Program-made: the position numbers and the translations under genes
The notes under the pieces: model-generated
Told to the model about the DNA's origin: nothing
The model's database searches: none
Seen by the model: the letters and a program-made list of their open reading frames with translations, nothing else
In this document: in pieces, positions 7,377 to 15,561 of the stretch
Position numbering within the stretch: position 1 is the first letter of the stretch
Layout: each line of letters starts with the position of its first letter
Origin: Streptoalloteichus hindustanus
GTDB lineage: Bacteria > Actinomycetota > Actinomycetes > Mycobacteriales > Pseudonocardiaceae
Assembly: GCF_900129375.1 (NCBI RefSeq)
Contig: NZ_FQVN01000009.1
Coordinates: 1-64,000 of the forward strand
Direction of reading: 5' to 3'
DNA length: 64,000 nucleotides

Positions 7377-9050
7377 TCAGGCGAGCCAGACGGCGGCGTC
7401 CGAGGGCAGCAGGACGCGGTCGCCCGCCCGCTCCAGCGGCACGCTGCTCACCAACACCCGGTCGTGGGCGGGCAGCTCGACCGCCTCGGCGCCCAGGTTC
7501 ACGACGCAGCGAAACCCGCTGGCACGCCGGAAGACCAGCACGTCGGCCGGGGCGGCCGCGGCGTCTTCGGACCAGACCAGCTCGCCCTCCACCGGCAACT
7601 GCCGGCGCAGCCGGAGCGCGGTCTGGTAGAGCCGCAGCGTCGAACCCTCGTCCTTGCGCTGCTCGGCGACGGACAGCGCGCCCCAGTCGGCCGGCTGCGG
7701 CAACCAGGACTCGCCGCCCGGACCGAACCCGAAGCCCGGCGCGTCCGCGGTCCACGGCAGCGGGACCCGGCAGCCGTCCCGCCCCTTCTCCGCGCCACCG
7801 CTGCGCCGGTGGATCGGGTCCTGGAGCACCTCGGCCGGCAGGTCGGCCACCTCCGGCAGACCCAGCTCCTCGCCCTGGTAGACGTAGGTCGACCCGGGCA
7901 GCGCGAGGGTCAGCAACGCGGCGGCGCGCGCCCGGCGCAGCCCCAGACCCGCGTCCACCGCCGGTTCCCGACCGTCGGTCAGCAGCCACTTCTTGGGGTC
8001 GACGTCGGCGGGCAGGCCGAGCCGGCTGGCCACCCGCACCACGTCGTGGTTGGACAACACCCAGGTCGGCGTGGCGCCGACCGACCCGTTGGCCGAGATC
8101 GCCAGGTCGATGCCGGCCCTGAGCTCCTCGGCCACCCACGGCCGCTGCAGGAAGTCGAAGTTGAACGCCTGGTGCAGCTCGTCCGGCCGCACGTACCTGG
8201 CCAGCCGCTCCGGCGGGGACACCCACGCCTCGGCGACGGCGATCCGCTCGCCGGGGTAGTAGTCGAGCACCTCGCGCCAGCGGCGGTAGATCTCGTGCAC
8301 GTCCTCGCGGTCCAGGTACGGGTGGTCCCGTCCCTCGACGTGCGTGAACAGCCCCGGCACGGTCTCGACCACCTCGTCCGGGTAGGCGCCGTCCTTGGCC
8401 ATGCCGTGCGCGACGTCGATCCGGAACCCGTCGACGCCCCGGTCCAGCCAGAACCGCAGCACGTCGTCGAACTCCGCGAGCACCTCCGGGTTCTCCCAGT
8501 TGAGGTCGGGCTGCTCCGGCGCGAACAGGTGCAGGTACCACTGCCCGTCCGGCACCCGGGTCCACGCCGGACCGCCGAAGACGCTGCGCCAGTTGTTCGG
8601 CGGCAGCTCACCGCGTTCGCCGCGGCCGTCGCGGAAGTGGTAGCGCCGCCGCTCCCGGCCGCCCGGCGCGGAGCGCAGCGCCTCCTGGAACCACGCGTGC
8701 TGGTCGCTGGTGTGGTTGGGAACCAGGTCGACGATCACCCGCAGGCCCCGCTCGCGCGCCTCCTTGAACAGCGCGACCGCATCGGCCACCGAACCGAACA
8801 CCGGATCGATCCGCCGGAAGTCCGCGACGTCGTAGCCGCCGTCGGCCATCGGCGAGACGTACCACGGGTTGATCCACAACGCGTCGACGCCGAGGTCGGC
8901 CAGGTAGTCCAGCCGGCCGCGAATGCCGTTGATGTCGCCGATCCCGTCGCCGTTGCCGTCGGCGAAGGACCGGATGTAGACCTGGTAGATCACCGCGTCC
9001 CGCCACCACCGCCGGTCCGGTTCCCGCCGCTCCGGCACGCCGCCGCCCAT
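7377..9050 (-). CDS. GH13 alpha-glucosidase / oligo-1,6-glucosidase family
   Basis: This 557-aa glycoside hydrolase family 13 enzyme presumably hydrolyses small alpha-glucans or related oligosaccharides in the cytoplasm, since no signal peptide is seen. It opens with the classic WWRDAVIYQVYIRSFADGNGDG and GIRGRLDYLADLG. The catalytic residues are visible: nucleophile Asp212 in GFRIDVAHG, acid/base Glu274 in VAEAWV and transition-state Asp336 in LSNHD. The QGEELGLPEV motif is typical of the oligo-1,6-glucosidase subgroup. The ATG at 9050 has GAGGGGAG upstream; an earlier in-frame ATG at 9074 lacks one. Two TTGCA-type palindromes upstream suggest control by a LacI/MalR-type repressor. The exact substrate is not readable from sequence. 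Confidence 0.92.
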   Translation of the reverse strand: MGGGVPERREPDRRWWRDAVIYQVYIRSFADGNGDGIGDINGIRGRLDYLADLGVDALWINPWYVSPMADGGYDVADFRRIDPVFGSVADAVALFKEARERGLRVIVDLVPNHTSDQHAWFQEALRSAPGGRERRRYHFRDGRGERGELPPNNWRSVFGGPAWTRVPDGQWYLHLFAPEQPDLNWENPEVLAEFDDVLRFWLDRGVDGFRIDVAHGMAKDGAYPDEVVETVPGLFTHVEGRDHPYLDREDVHEIYRRWREVLDYYPGERIAVAEAWVSPPERLARYVRPDELHQAFNFDFLQRPWVAEELRAGIDLAISANGSVGATPTWVLSNHDVVRVASRLGLPADVDPKKWLLTDGREPAVDAGLGLRRARAAALLTLALPGSTYVYQGEELGLPEVADLPAEVLQDPIHRRSGGAEKGRDGCRVPLPWTADAPGFGFGPGGESWLPQPADWGALSVAEQRKDEGSTLRLYQTALRLRRQLPVEGELVWSEDAAAAPADVLVFRRASGFRCVVNLGAEAVELPAHDRVLVSSVPLERAGDRVLLPSDAAVWLA

Positions 9051-9092
9051 GTCGCTCCCCTCGTCAGCCCTCATGCCCGGCGACGCTAGTGA

Positions 9093-9108
9093 CTGCAAAT
9101 ACTTGCAG
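9093..9108. promoter_or_regulatory. Candidate LacI/MalR-type operator
   Basis: CTGCAAATACTTGCAG has perfect 6-bp arms (CTGCAA/TTGCAG) around ATAC. TTGCA-type elements of this form precede maltose and glucan genes in streptomycetes. It lies 43 nt before the GH13 start. Confidence 0.55.
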
Positions 9109-9159
9109 CCACAGCCGAACAGGTGACCTGGACCACAGCCCTGACCGGTTGTTACCTCT

Positions 9160-9173
9160 CGCAAAAGGTTGCG
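9160..9173. promoter_or_regulatory. Second candidate operator of the GH13 gene
   Basis: CGCAAAAGGTTGCG has 5-bp arms around AAGG and resembles the palindrome 67 bp away. Two related sites suggest cooperative binding by a dimeric repressor. Confidence 0.4.
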
Positions 9174-9507
9174 GCTCCCTCGGCCGCCCCTGGCCACCCC
9201 GACCCACCTCACCGCATCGAGTGATCACGGCCGGGGCGTGCTTCCCGTCGTTCGGGCAGTTGGCACGGGGCAACCTCGCGCCAACCACCTCACGGAGCGG
9301 AGCCAACCCCCCGAGAAAGGTCAACTTCGGAGTGATCTTCCGGGGGCTCCCTTGCCGGCGGCCGGCCGGCTGAGAAGGCTCGGGGGCACAACCCGAGGAC
9401 CGAGGCGCCGAGCGCGCGGAGACCACCGACTGCGCCGGCCTCACCACCCACCTTCCGCCCTCGCGGCGTCCCCCGTGGCGCCGGGACCGAACGCGTCCAG
9501 ACTTCCT

Positions 9508-9534
9508 GTCCTCAGCGGACTGTCCACTGAGGAC
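9508..9534. repeat. Two adjacent variant copies of the dispersed palindrome
   Basis: GTCCTCAGCGGAC (9508-9520) is followed after one base by GTCCACTGAGGAC (9522-9534). The first is identical to the copy at 42121-42133, and the second to the copy at 37689-37701. Confidence 0.55.
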
Positions 9535-9611
9535 GAGAACAGCGAACCGCCGGAGATCGGCCGAACTCGAACACCGCCCGCACCCGAACACCGCGCAGCA
9601 AGGGGAGGACC

Positions 9612-11069
9612 ATGGGTCAGACGACCCGGACGCCAGTCGCCGACCTCGACGTCGACGTCGACGAGCTCAGGCAACGGACCCGGCAGGAGGCGGAGTCACA
9701 ACGGGAGGCGCTGAAGAGCCTCGTCGGGATCGCCTCCGTCAGCAGGGACGTCAGCCCACCACCCCAGGAGATCGGGGACTGCTGCGACGCGGTCGTCCAG
9801 ATGTTCCGGGACGCCGGGGTGTCATCCGCCCACCGCGACACGATCACCTACCAGGGCAGGGAAACCTTCCCGCTGGTCTTCGCGCACGAACCCTGCCAGC
9901 TCCCGGGGGCGAACGCGCCGACCGTCCTCATCTACTCGCACTACGACGTGCAGCCCGCCGCGAAGCAGGACGGCTGGGACACCGAGCCGTTCAAGCCCAC
10001 CGAGAAGCCGGACGGCGACGACACCCGCCTCTACGGACGCGGCGCGGCCGACGACAAGTCCGGCATCGTCGTGCACCTGGGGGTCTGGAAGGCGCTCCAG
10101 GAACGACTGCCGGTCAACCTCAAGTTCGTCTTCGAGGGCGAGGAGGAGATCGGCAGGGGAATCCTGGAGGGCTACCTCGCCGACCCGGCGACGGAGGACG
10201 ACCGGTTCACCGCCGACCTGGTCATCGTGGCGGACACCGGCAACCTCGCGGTCGGCGTCCCCACGGTCACCTCCACGCTCCGGGGCATCGCGATCTTCGA
10301 CGTCACCGTCGACACGCTGGGGCAGTCGGTGCACAGCGGGATGTACGGCGGCCCCGCCCCGGACGCCTTCACGGTGCTCGTCAGGGCGCTCGCCACCCTG
10401 CACGACGACCGGGGCGACGTGGCCGTGCCCGGCCTGGCCCACGACGACGACTTCCCGTGGGAACCGGTGGACGAGCAGCGGTTCCGCACGGACGCCGGCG
10501 TGCGGGACGGCGTTCCCCTCGTGGGGAGCGGGACCCTCGCCCAACGGCTGTTCGGCCGGCCGGCGATCAACGTCGTCGGGCTGGACGGGCCGAAGCCCTG
10601 GGCCAGCAGCACGAACGTCCTCACCCCGCACGCGAAGGCCAGGATCAGCGTCCGGCTCGCGCCCTCCCAGGACCCGGAGCAGGCCCGACAGGCGCTCCAG
10701 AAGCACCTCGACGCGCAGCGGCCGTGGGGCGTCACACCGAAGGTCGAGTTCGCCGGCGCGGGCGCCGGCTACAAGGCGAACACCGACGGCCGGTACTACC
10801 GCATGGCCATGCGCTCGATCGCGAGCGCGTACGAGCAGGACGAGGCCAAGCAGACCGGTCAGGGCGGGTCGATCCCCCTCGTCGACTCCTTCCACAAGCT
10901 CAACCCGGACGCGGACATCGTGCTGTGGGGCTGCGAGGAGCCGAAGGCCCGCATCCACGGCACCAACGAGAGCGTCAGCTACCGCGAGCTGTCGGCGATG
11001 ACGCTCGCCGAGGCGATCCTGCTGGCAACCGCCGGCGGTCTCATCCCACCCACCGGAGGTTCCCGATGA
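9612..11069 (+). CDS. M20-family metallopeptidase (dipeptidase, CNDP-like)
   Basis: This 485-aa zinc amidohydrolase of family M20 lacks a signal peptide. The metal and catalytic sites are readable: SHYDVQPA (His), GRGAADDKSG (Asp), the FEGEEEIG Glu pair, ADTGN (Asp), and the C-terminal HGTNES His. The inner lid domain carries HSGMYGG, and a GGSIP motif near the C-terminus resembles carnosine/Cys-Gly dipeptidases. The start has GGGAGG six nt upstream. Its stop overlaps the start of the PLP decarboxylase gene in an ATGA, so the two enzymes are made together. A linked pathway, peptide cleavage followed by amino acid decarboxylation, is likely; the substrate is unknown. Confidence 0.88.
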   Translation: MGQTTRTPVADLDVDVDELRQRTRQEAESQREALKSLVGIASVSRDVSPPPQEIGDCCDAVVQMFRDAGVSSAHRDTITYQGRETFPLVFAHEPCQLPGANAPTVLIYSHYDVQPAAKQDGWDTEPFKPTEKPDGDDTRLYGRGAADDKSGIVVHLGVWKALQERLPVNLKFVFEGEEEIGRGILEGYLADPATEDDRFTADLVIVADTGNLAVGVPTVTSTLRGIAIFDVTVDTLGQSVHSGMYGGPAPDAFTVLVRALATLHDDRGDVAVPGLAHDDDFPWEPVDEQRFRTDAGVRDGVPLVGSGTLAQRLFGRPAINVVGLDGPKPWASSTNVLTPHAKARISVRLAPSQDPEQARQALQKHLDAQRPWGVTPKVEFAGAGAGYKANTDGRYYRMAMRSIASAYEQDEAKQTGQGGSIPLVDSFHKLNPDADIVLWGCEEPKARIHGTNESVSYRELSAMTLAEAILLATAGGLIPPTGGSR

Positions 11070-12931
11070 CGCAGGCCAGGCGCGAGCGCCAGACCCACCC
11101 CGACCTCCCCTACGGCCCCGACGGCGTCCCGTGGTCGGAGATGCTGCGCTCGGAGGGGCTGTCCAACGGGCACCCGGCGATGATCAGCGACCCGGTCGCC
11201 AACCCCCGCGACGTCTACCCGCGCGACGACCTGCCGCCGAACGTCTTCGAGCTGCCGCCCACCGGGCTGAGCCCGGAGAAGCGACACGCGGCGATCCTCG
11301 AACTTGAGGAGTACGTGACGCGCAAGCGCGACCACTTCCTCGGGTACCAGGCCAACCAGGACCAGGACCACTACCGGCTGGACCTGTCCCGGTTCATGGA
11401 GAGCCACGTCAACAACGTCGGCGACCCGTTCACCGCCGGCAACTTCAAGGTCAACAGCAAGGTCGTCGAGCGGTCCGTGCTCGACTACTACGCGGCGCTG
11501 TGGAACGCGAAGTGGCCGCACGACAAGACGGACCCCGAGTCCTACTGGGGCTACACGCTGAGCATGGGCTGTACCGAGGGCAACCTGTACGGCCTGTGGA
11601 ACGCGCGGGACTACCTGGCCGGCAAAGCCCTGATCACCGATCCCGAGTCGACGGCGCAACAGCCCCGACTGCTGTGGGTCCAAGCCGCGCCGCCGGAGCA
11701 CCTGTCCGCGGAGCAGAAGGAGAACGCGCTGCACCCCGTGGCGTTCTTCTCCGAGGACTCGCACTACTCGCTGACCAAGGCCATGCGGGTGCTCAGCGTC
11801 GACACCTTCTACGCCCTCGGCACGGCGAAGTACCCGAAGGACAACCCGTTGGCTCCAGGGAAGCCCTGGCCGAAGGAAGTCCCCTCCGCGGCCGGCGAGT
11901 CCGGGTTCTCCGCCGACGGGCCGGGCTGCGTGGACGTGGAGAAGCTGGCCGTGCTCGTGGAGTTCTTCGCGGCGAAGGGCCACCCGATCCTGGTCAACCT
12001 CAACCTGGGCTCCACGTTCAAGGGCGCCTACGACGACGTACGCGCGGTGTCCGAGCGGCTCTTCCCGATCTTCAAGAAGCACGGCCTGCTGGAACGTGAG
12101 GTCGTGTACGGCAAGGGCAAGGACGCCAAGCCGCTCACGGACCGGCGGCGCGGCTTCTGGCTGCACATCGACGGCGCGCTCGGCGCGGCCTACCTGCCGT
12201 TCCTGCGGATGGCGGCGGAGAACCCGAACTACGAGTACGTGCCGGAGGTCCCGATCCCGGAGTTCGACTTCGGGCTCACGGTCAGCGACCAGGAGACCGG
12301 GAGGACCTACGACATGGTCAACTCGATCGCGATGAGCGGCCACAAGTGGATCGGCTCGCCCTGGCCGTGCGGGGTCTTCATGACCAAGGTGAAGTTCCAG
12401 ATGCGGCCGCCGGACAACCCGGCCTACATCGGCTCGCCGGACACCACCTTCGCCGGGTCCCGCAACGGGTTCTCCCCGATCGTCCTCTGGGACTACCTCG
12501 CGCAGCATTCCTACGACAAGCAGATCTCGATGATCCGCGACGCCCAGCGGATGGCCCACTACACCGAGCAACAGCTGCTCCGGCTGCAGAAGACGCTCGG
12601 CAGGGACCTCATGGTCGCGCGCACTCCGCTGGCGCTGACCGTCCGGTTCCGCCGGCCCAACGAGCGGATCATCGCGAAGTGGTCGCTGTCGTCGGAGTCG
12701 CTGAAGCTGAACCCGGACGACCCGAAGAGCCCGCAACTCGACTACGTCCACGTCTTCCTCATGCCGTGGGCCAAGCCGAGCATGATCGACGACCTGGTGA
12801 AGGACCTGCACGCGAAGGACGCGTTCCCGTCCGAGGCGCGGGCGCTGCCGACGGCCGAGCCCGCGCGGGAGATCCACGAGCACGCGGCGGCTCTGGCCCA
12901 CGTGCCGCACGGCGGGCGCGGTTTCGAGTGA
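11066..12931 (+). CDS. Pyridoxal-dependent (group II) amino acid decarboxylase
   Basis: This 621-aa PLP enzyme belongs to the group II decarboxylases, which include histidine, glutamate and aromatic amino acid decarboxylases. The cofactor lysine is Lys427 in SGHKWIGSPWPCG, and the aspartate that contacts the PLP ring is in HIDGALGAAYLPF. An SMGCTEGNLYGL segment corresponds to the phosphate-binding region. It is longer than typical 450-500-aa members, with about 100 extra residues before the core. It overlaps the M20 peptidase gene by four nt and ends at a strong terminator. Histidine decarboxylase-like activity is my best guess from the HKWIGSP motif, but the substrate cannot be fixed here. 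Confidence 0.85.
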   Translation: MTQARRERQTHPDLPYGPDGVPWSEMLRSEGLSNGHPAMISDPVANPRDVYPRDDLPPNVFELPPTGLSPEKRHAAILELEEYVTRKRDHFLGYQANQDQDHYRLDLSRFMESHVNNVGDPFTAGNFKVNSKVVERSVLDYYAALWNAKWPHDKTDPESYWGYTLSMGCTEGNLYGLWNARDYLAGKALITDPESTAQQPRLLWVQAAPPEHLSAEQKENALHPVAFFSEDSHYSLTKAMRVLSVDTFYALGTAKYPKDNPLAPGKPWPKEVPSAAGESGFSADGPGCVDVEKLAVLVEFFAAKGHPILVNLNLGSTFKGAYDDVRAVSERLFPIFKKHGLLEREVVYGKGKDAKPLTDRRRGFWLHIDGALGAAYLPFLRMAAENPNYEYVPEVPIPEFDFGLTVSDQETGRTYDMVNSIAMSGHKWIGSPWPCGVFMTKVKFQMRPPDNPAYIGSPDTTFAGSRNGFSPIVLWDYLAQHSYDKQISMIRDAQRMAHYTEQQLLRLQKTLGRDLMVARTPLALTVRFRRPNERIIAKWSLSSESLKLNPDDPKSPQLDYVHVFLMPWAKPSMIDDLVKDLHAKDAFPSEARALPTAEPAREIHEHAAALAHVPHGGRGFE

Positions 12932-12967
12932 TCCGCCCCTGACCCGACGCGACCGCCGGACGCCAGG

Positions 12968-12993
12968 CCCGGCCCGGATTCGTCCGGGCCGGG
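12968..12993 (+). terminator. Hairpin with TTCG tetraloop after the M20/decarboxylase operon
   Basis: CCCGGCCCGGA and TCCGGGCCGGG form a perfect 11-bp stem closed by TTCG, an exceptionally stable loop in RNA. It lies 37 nt past the decarboxylase stop. Confidence 0.88.
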
Positions 12994-13038
12994 TCGTTCC
13001 GCGCCCGCCGCCGCGTAGGGTGGTCCGCAGAGCGGTCT

Positions 13039-13059
13039 GTGCAGGTGCACGTGTTGCAC
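13039..13059. promoter_or_regulatory. Candidate autoregulatory operator of the MarR gene
   Basis: Overlapping palindromes GTGCA-GG-TGCAC and GTGCA-CGTGT-TGCAC share a middle half-site. They lie 35-55 nt before the marR start, where autoregulation by MarR proteins usually occurs. Confidence 0.45.
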
Positions 13060-13093
13060 GCGCATGGGCCCCGGGGACGAAGGAGGCTCGGCG

Positions 13094-13543
13094 ATGCTCA
13101 AGGACGACACCGCCGCCGAGGTGCGCGCCCAGGGATGGCGCACGCTCGCCGCGCTGCACGCCATGATCGAGAGTCACCTGGAGCGCGTGCTCCAGGCGGA
13201 GCACCAGCTCAGCGTGAGCGAGTACTCCGTGCTGGAGGTGCTGTCCCGCCAGGACGACTGGCACATGCGGATGCAGCAGCTCGCCAACGCCGTGGTGCTC
13301 AGCCAGAGCGCCGTGAGCCGACTGGTCGGCCGGCTGGAGAAGGCCGGCCTCCTGTGCCGGTTCCTGTGCGAGACCGACCGGCGCGGCATCTACACCGAAG
13401 TCACCGACGCCGGCAGGGAACTGCTGGCCAGGGCGCGCCCCACCCACGACGCGGCGCTCCGCGAGGCCCTCGACGAGGCCGACGCCCGACCGGAGCTGGC
13501 CCCCCTGGTCACGGCGCTCGCCGCACTGCCCACCCACGAGTGA
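13094..13543 (+). CDS. MarR-family transcriptional regulator
   Basis: This 149-aa winged-helix regulator has the MarR layout: LSVSEYSVLEVLSRQDDWHMRMQQLANAVVLSQSAVSRLVGRLEKAGL read as blocks gives the helix-turn-helix, then the wing ETDRRGIYTEVTDAG. The ATG at 13094 has AGGAGG seven nt upstream; an in-frame ATG at 13064 without a ribosome site was rejected. It could regulate itself through the GTGCA palindromes at 13039-13059. Whether it also controls the upstream M20/decarboxylase operon is open, because a strong terminator separates them. It converges with the next small gene with only 15 nt between the stops. Confidence 0.9.
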   Translation: MLKDDTAAEVRAQGWRTLAALHAMIESHLERVLQAEHQLSVSEYSVLEVLSRQDDWHMRMQQLANAVVLSQSAVSRLVGRLEKAGLLCRFLCETDRRGIYTEVTDAGRELLARARPTHDAALREALDEADARPELAPLVTALAALPTHE

Positions 13544-13558
13544 CGCCGCGAACCACCC

Positions 13559-13846
13559 TCACTCGACCGGCACCAGCTCACACCAGCCGGACCAGTAGAC
13601 GTCCTCGCGGTCCTCGCAGAAGTAGGGATCGACGTGGTCCAGCTCGCGCTCGACGAGCACCACGCAGTACGAGCCGTAGCGGTACTCCTGCTTGCCCATG
13701 ATCTCGACCGCCCACTCGTGCATCCAGCGGTCCGCCCCCTCGGTCGGCACGTCCGCCGCGTCGACCTCCTTCTCGGCGCGCGTCTCGTACCAACACCCGA
13801 GCCGGCCCGGGTTGTGCTCCTCCAGCAACACCAGCTTGTGCGACAT
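13559..13846 (-). CDS. Small acidic protein of unknown function (95 aa)
   Basis: I do not recognise this protein. It is 95 aa, acidic and rich in Trp, Tyr and Glu, with no transmembrane segment or signal peptide. Notable stretches are HNPGRLGCWYETRAE, WMHEWAVEIMGKQEYRYG and EDVYWSGW. The ATG at 13846 follows AGGAGG by four nt and is preferred over the adjacent GTG. Codon use matches neighbouring real genes, so it is very probably expressed. It stands alone, converging with marR and diverging from the XRE regulator, and its aromatic-rich make-up suggests a compact soluble domain. Confidence 0.75.
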   Translation of the reverse strand: MSHKLVLLEEHNPGRLGCWYETRAEKEVDAADVPTEGADRWMHEWAVEIMGKQEYRYGSYCVVLVERELDHVDPYFCEDREDVYWSGWCELVPVE

Positions 13847-13910
13847 CACCCCTCCTCAAACGTGGTGATCACTGTCACACCGAAGGGTAGGCAGTAAGAC
13901 TTACTTGGTG

Positions 13911-13962
13911 AAGTTGCCCAATGGGGTGACTTGTCGGTCCTGGCGGGCACACGGGCAAACTT
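13911..13962. promoter_or_regulatory. Inverted repeat upstream of the XRE/DUF5753 regulator
   Basis: AAGTTGCCC (13911-13919) faces GGGCAAACTT (13953-13962), giving half-sites AAGTT(T)GCCC about 30 nt before the preferred start. This is a plausible autoregulatory site of the helix-turn-helix protein encoded just downstream. Confidence 0.4.
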
Positions 13963-13991
13963 GCCTGTCCCCGACGCCGAAAGGACCCGCC

Positions 13992-14867
13992 GTGGCCGAG
14001 ACGCCTCCGGAAGCAGTCCCACTGCTCAGCCCGACGGTCGGCCGACGTTGGCTCGCCCAGGAGTTCCGCCGCCTCCGCGAGGCCGCCAACATGACCCAGT
14101 CCGACGTCGCGAAGCGCCTCCGGTGCGCCTCAACGAAGATCACGCACCTGGAGAGCATGCGGAACACGTTCAACGCGACCGACCTGGAGATCGCGTTGCC
14201 CTTCCTCGGGGTCCCACCGGAGCGGGTCGAGTGGTACCTCCGCATCTGGGAGGCGTCCCGCGAGAAGGGCTGGTGGGACGGCAGCCAGGCCATCCCCTCC
14301 TGGTTCTCGTTCTACGTCGGCCTGGAGTGGGGAGCCAGCGAGATCCACTCCTGGGACATGGGCTACATCCCCGGCCTCCTCCAAACGCAGGGCTATGCCG
14401 AAGCAGTGATCACGGATGGAGCAACTGTCAACGACAGCGCCATCAACGAGCAGGTCGTTACCCGACTGCGCCGGCAGGAAGCGTTGCGCCGCCGAGAGAA
14501 TCCCCTTCGACTCCACGCGATCTTGGATGAGTCCGTGCTACGTCGTCGAGTCGGCAGCCCTCAGGTGATGCGTGACCAGCTTCGACACTTGGCCACGCTG
14601 GATGAGGGCCCTACGATCACTCTTCAGGTGATGCCCTTCGCGCGAGGTGAGCACCGAGGTCAGCTCGGTTCTTTCAAGTGGCTGGGCTTCCCGCAGGAGG
14701 GAGATCCCGGCGTTGTGTACTTGGAAAACCAGGGCGGCGGTCTCTACCTGGAGAAGTCCGAGCAGCTCAGCAGATTTCGCGCTGACTTCGTGGAGCTCAG
14801 CCGGCGAGCCCTCGCACCGGAGGCATCGATCAAACTGATCAACTCGCTGCTGGAGGAGCTCGGATGA
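13992..14867 (+). CDS. XRE-type helix-turn-helix regulator with DUF5753 domain
   Basis: This 291-aa actinobacterial regulator resembles the WhiJ/AbaA-orfA class. Residues about 22-75 form the XRE helix-turn-helix (FRRLREAANMTQSDVAKRL, then CASTKITHLES). The rest is DUF5753, with GYIPGLLQTQGYAEA, LDESVLRR, ITLQVMPFARGEH and FVELSRRALAPEAS. The GTG at 13992 has AAAGGA upstream; a longer frame from 13905 would run across the inverted repeat. Its stop overlaps the first DUF397 start in an ATGA. Such regulators usually pair with small DUF397 partners that antagonise them, and here there are three. Confidence 0.88.
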   Translation: MAETPPEAVPLLSPTVGRRWLAQEFRRLREAANMTQSDVAKRLRCASTKITHLESMRNTFNATDLEIALPFLGVPPERVEWYLRIWEASREKGWWDGSQAIPSWFSFYVGLEWGASEIHSWDMGYIPGLLQTQGYAEAVITDGATVNDSAINEQVVTRLRRQEALRRRENPLRLHAILDESVLRRRVGSPQVMRDQLRHLATLDEGPTITLQVMPFARGEHRGQLGSFKWLGFPQEGDPGVVYLENQGGGLYLEKSEQLSRFRADFVELSRRALAPEASIKLINSLLEELG

Positions 14868-15169
14868 GCACAAGCGCTACTTTCTCGGTCTCCCTCCGTG
14901 GAGTGCAGTGGCGGAAAAGTAGACGGAGCGGCCACGGCGGCGGAGACTGCGTCGAGGTCGCCGACCTGGCTCCGCTGTGGCGGAAGAGCAGCCACAGCGG
15001 CCCTAACGGCGGACAGTGCGTGGAGGTGACCGGGCTGGCCGGACCAGTGGGAGTGCGGGACTCCAAGAATCCCACCGGACCGGCACTAGTGTTCAACCCC
15101 ACTGCGTGGACATCCTTCGTACGGAACACCAAGACCGGCCAGCTCAACCTCCCCAGCACGGAGAGCTGA
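14864..15169 (+). CDS. DUF397 protein, copy 1 (two motif repeats)
   Basis: This 101-aa small protein is the presumed partner of the overlapping DUF5753 regulator. It has two tandem copies of the DUF397 core, WRKSRRSGHGGGDCVEVADL and WRKSSHSGPNGGQCVEV, followed by the usual VGVRDSKNPTGPAL strand and a C-terminal tail ending NLPSTES. The ATGA overlap implies coupled translation. It is the first of three genes at exactly 349-bp spacing. Its N-terminus (MSTSATFSVS) differs from the other copies while the core is nearly the same. Confidence 0.88.
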   Translation: MSTSATFSVSLRGVQWRKSRRSGHGGGDCVEVADLAPLWRKSSHSGPNGGQCVEVTGLAGPVGVRDSKNPTGPALVFNPTAWTSFVRNTKTGQLNLPSTES

Positions 15170-15212
15170 ACACGGCAACACCCGCCCTCCCCAAGGCTTT
15201 GAAGGAGCCTGG

Positions 15213-15518
15213 ATGAGCGCGAGCCATGTCCCCAAGGCAACCAGTCCCGATCCGAAGTGGCGGAAGAGCGGTCGCAGCGGCCCCAATGGGGGAGCATGCG
15301 TCGAGGTCGCCGACCTCGCCCCGCTCTGGCGAAAAAGCAGCCATAGCGGCCCCAACGGCGGCGAGTGTGTCGAGGTGGCCAACCTGACCGGACCAGTCGG
15401 GGTACGGGACTCCAAGAACCCCACCGGACCAGCACTGGCGTTCAGCCCCACCGCATGGACATCCTTCATGCAGACCACCAAGAGCGGCCGACTCAACCTC
15501 CCCAGCACGGAGAGCTGA
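15213..15518 (+). CDS. DUF397 protein, copy 2 (two motif repeats)
   Basis: This 101-aa paralogue has the same length as copy 1. It holds two core repeats, WRKSGRSGPNGGACVEVADL and WRKSSHSGPNGGECVEVANL, then VGVRDSKNPTGPALAFSPTAW and the identical ending NLPSTES. GAAGGAG lies before the ATG. Most differences from copy 1 sit in the first 15 residues and at the variable positions of the motif, so the core is conserved while the N-terminus drifts. It probably serves the same regulator or has shifted to another one. Confidence 0.87.
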   Translation: MSASHVPKATSPDPKWRKSGRSGPNGGACVEVADLAPLWRKSSHSGPNGGECVEVANLTGPVGVRDSKNPTGPALAFSPTAWTSFMQTTKSGRLNLPSTES

Positions 15519-15561
15519 ACACGGCAACACCCGCCCTCCTCAAGGCTTCGAAGGAGCTCCG

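Larger units (their letters stand above)
9051..9611. other. Divergent intergenic region with two sugar-type operators
   Basis: This stretch separates the leftward GH13 gene from the rightward M20/decarboxylase operon. The half nearer GH13 holds two palindromes (9093-9108, 9160-9173). The half nearer M20 holds two adjacent variant copies of the dispersed palindrome at 9508-9534. I see no gene. Confidence 0.6.
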
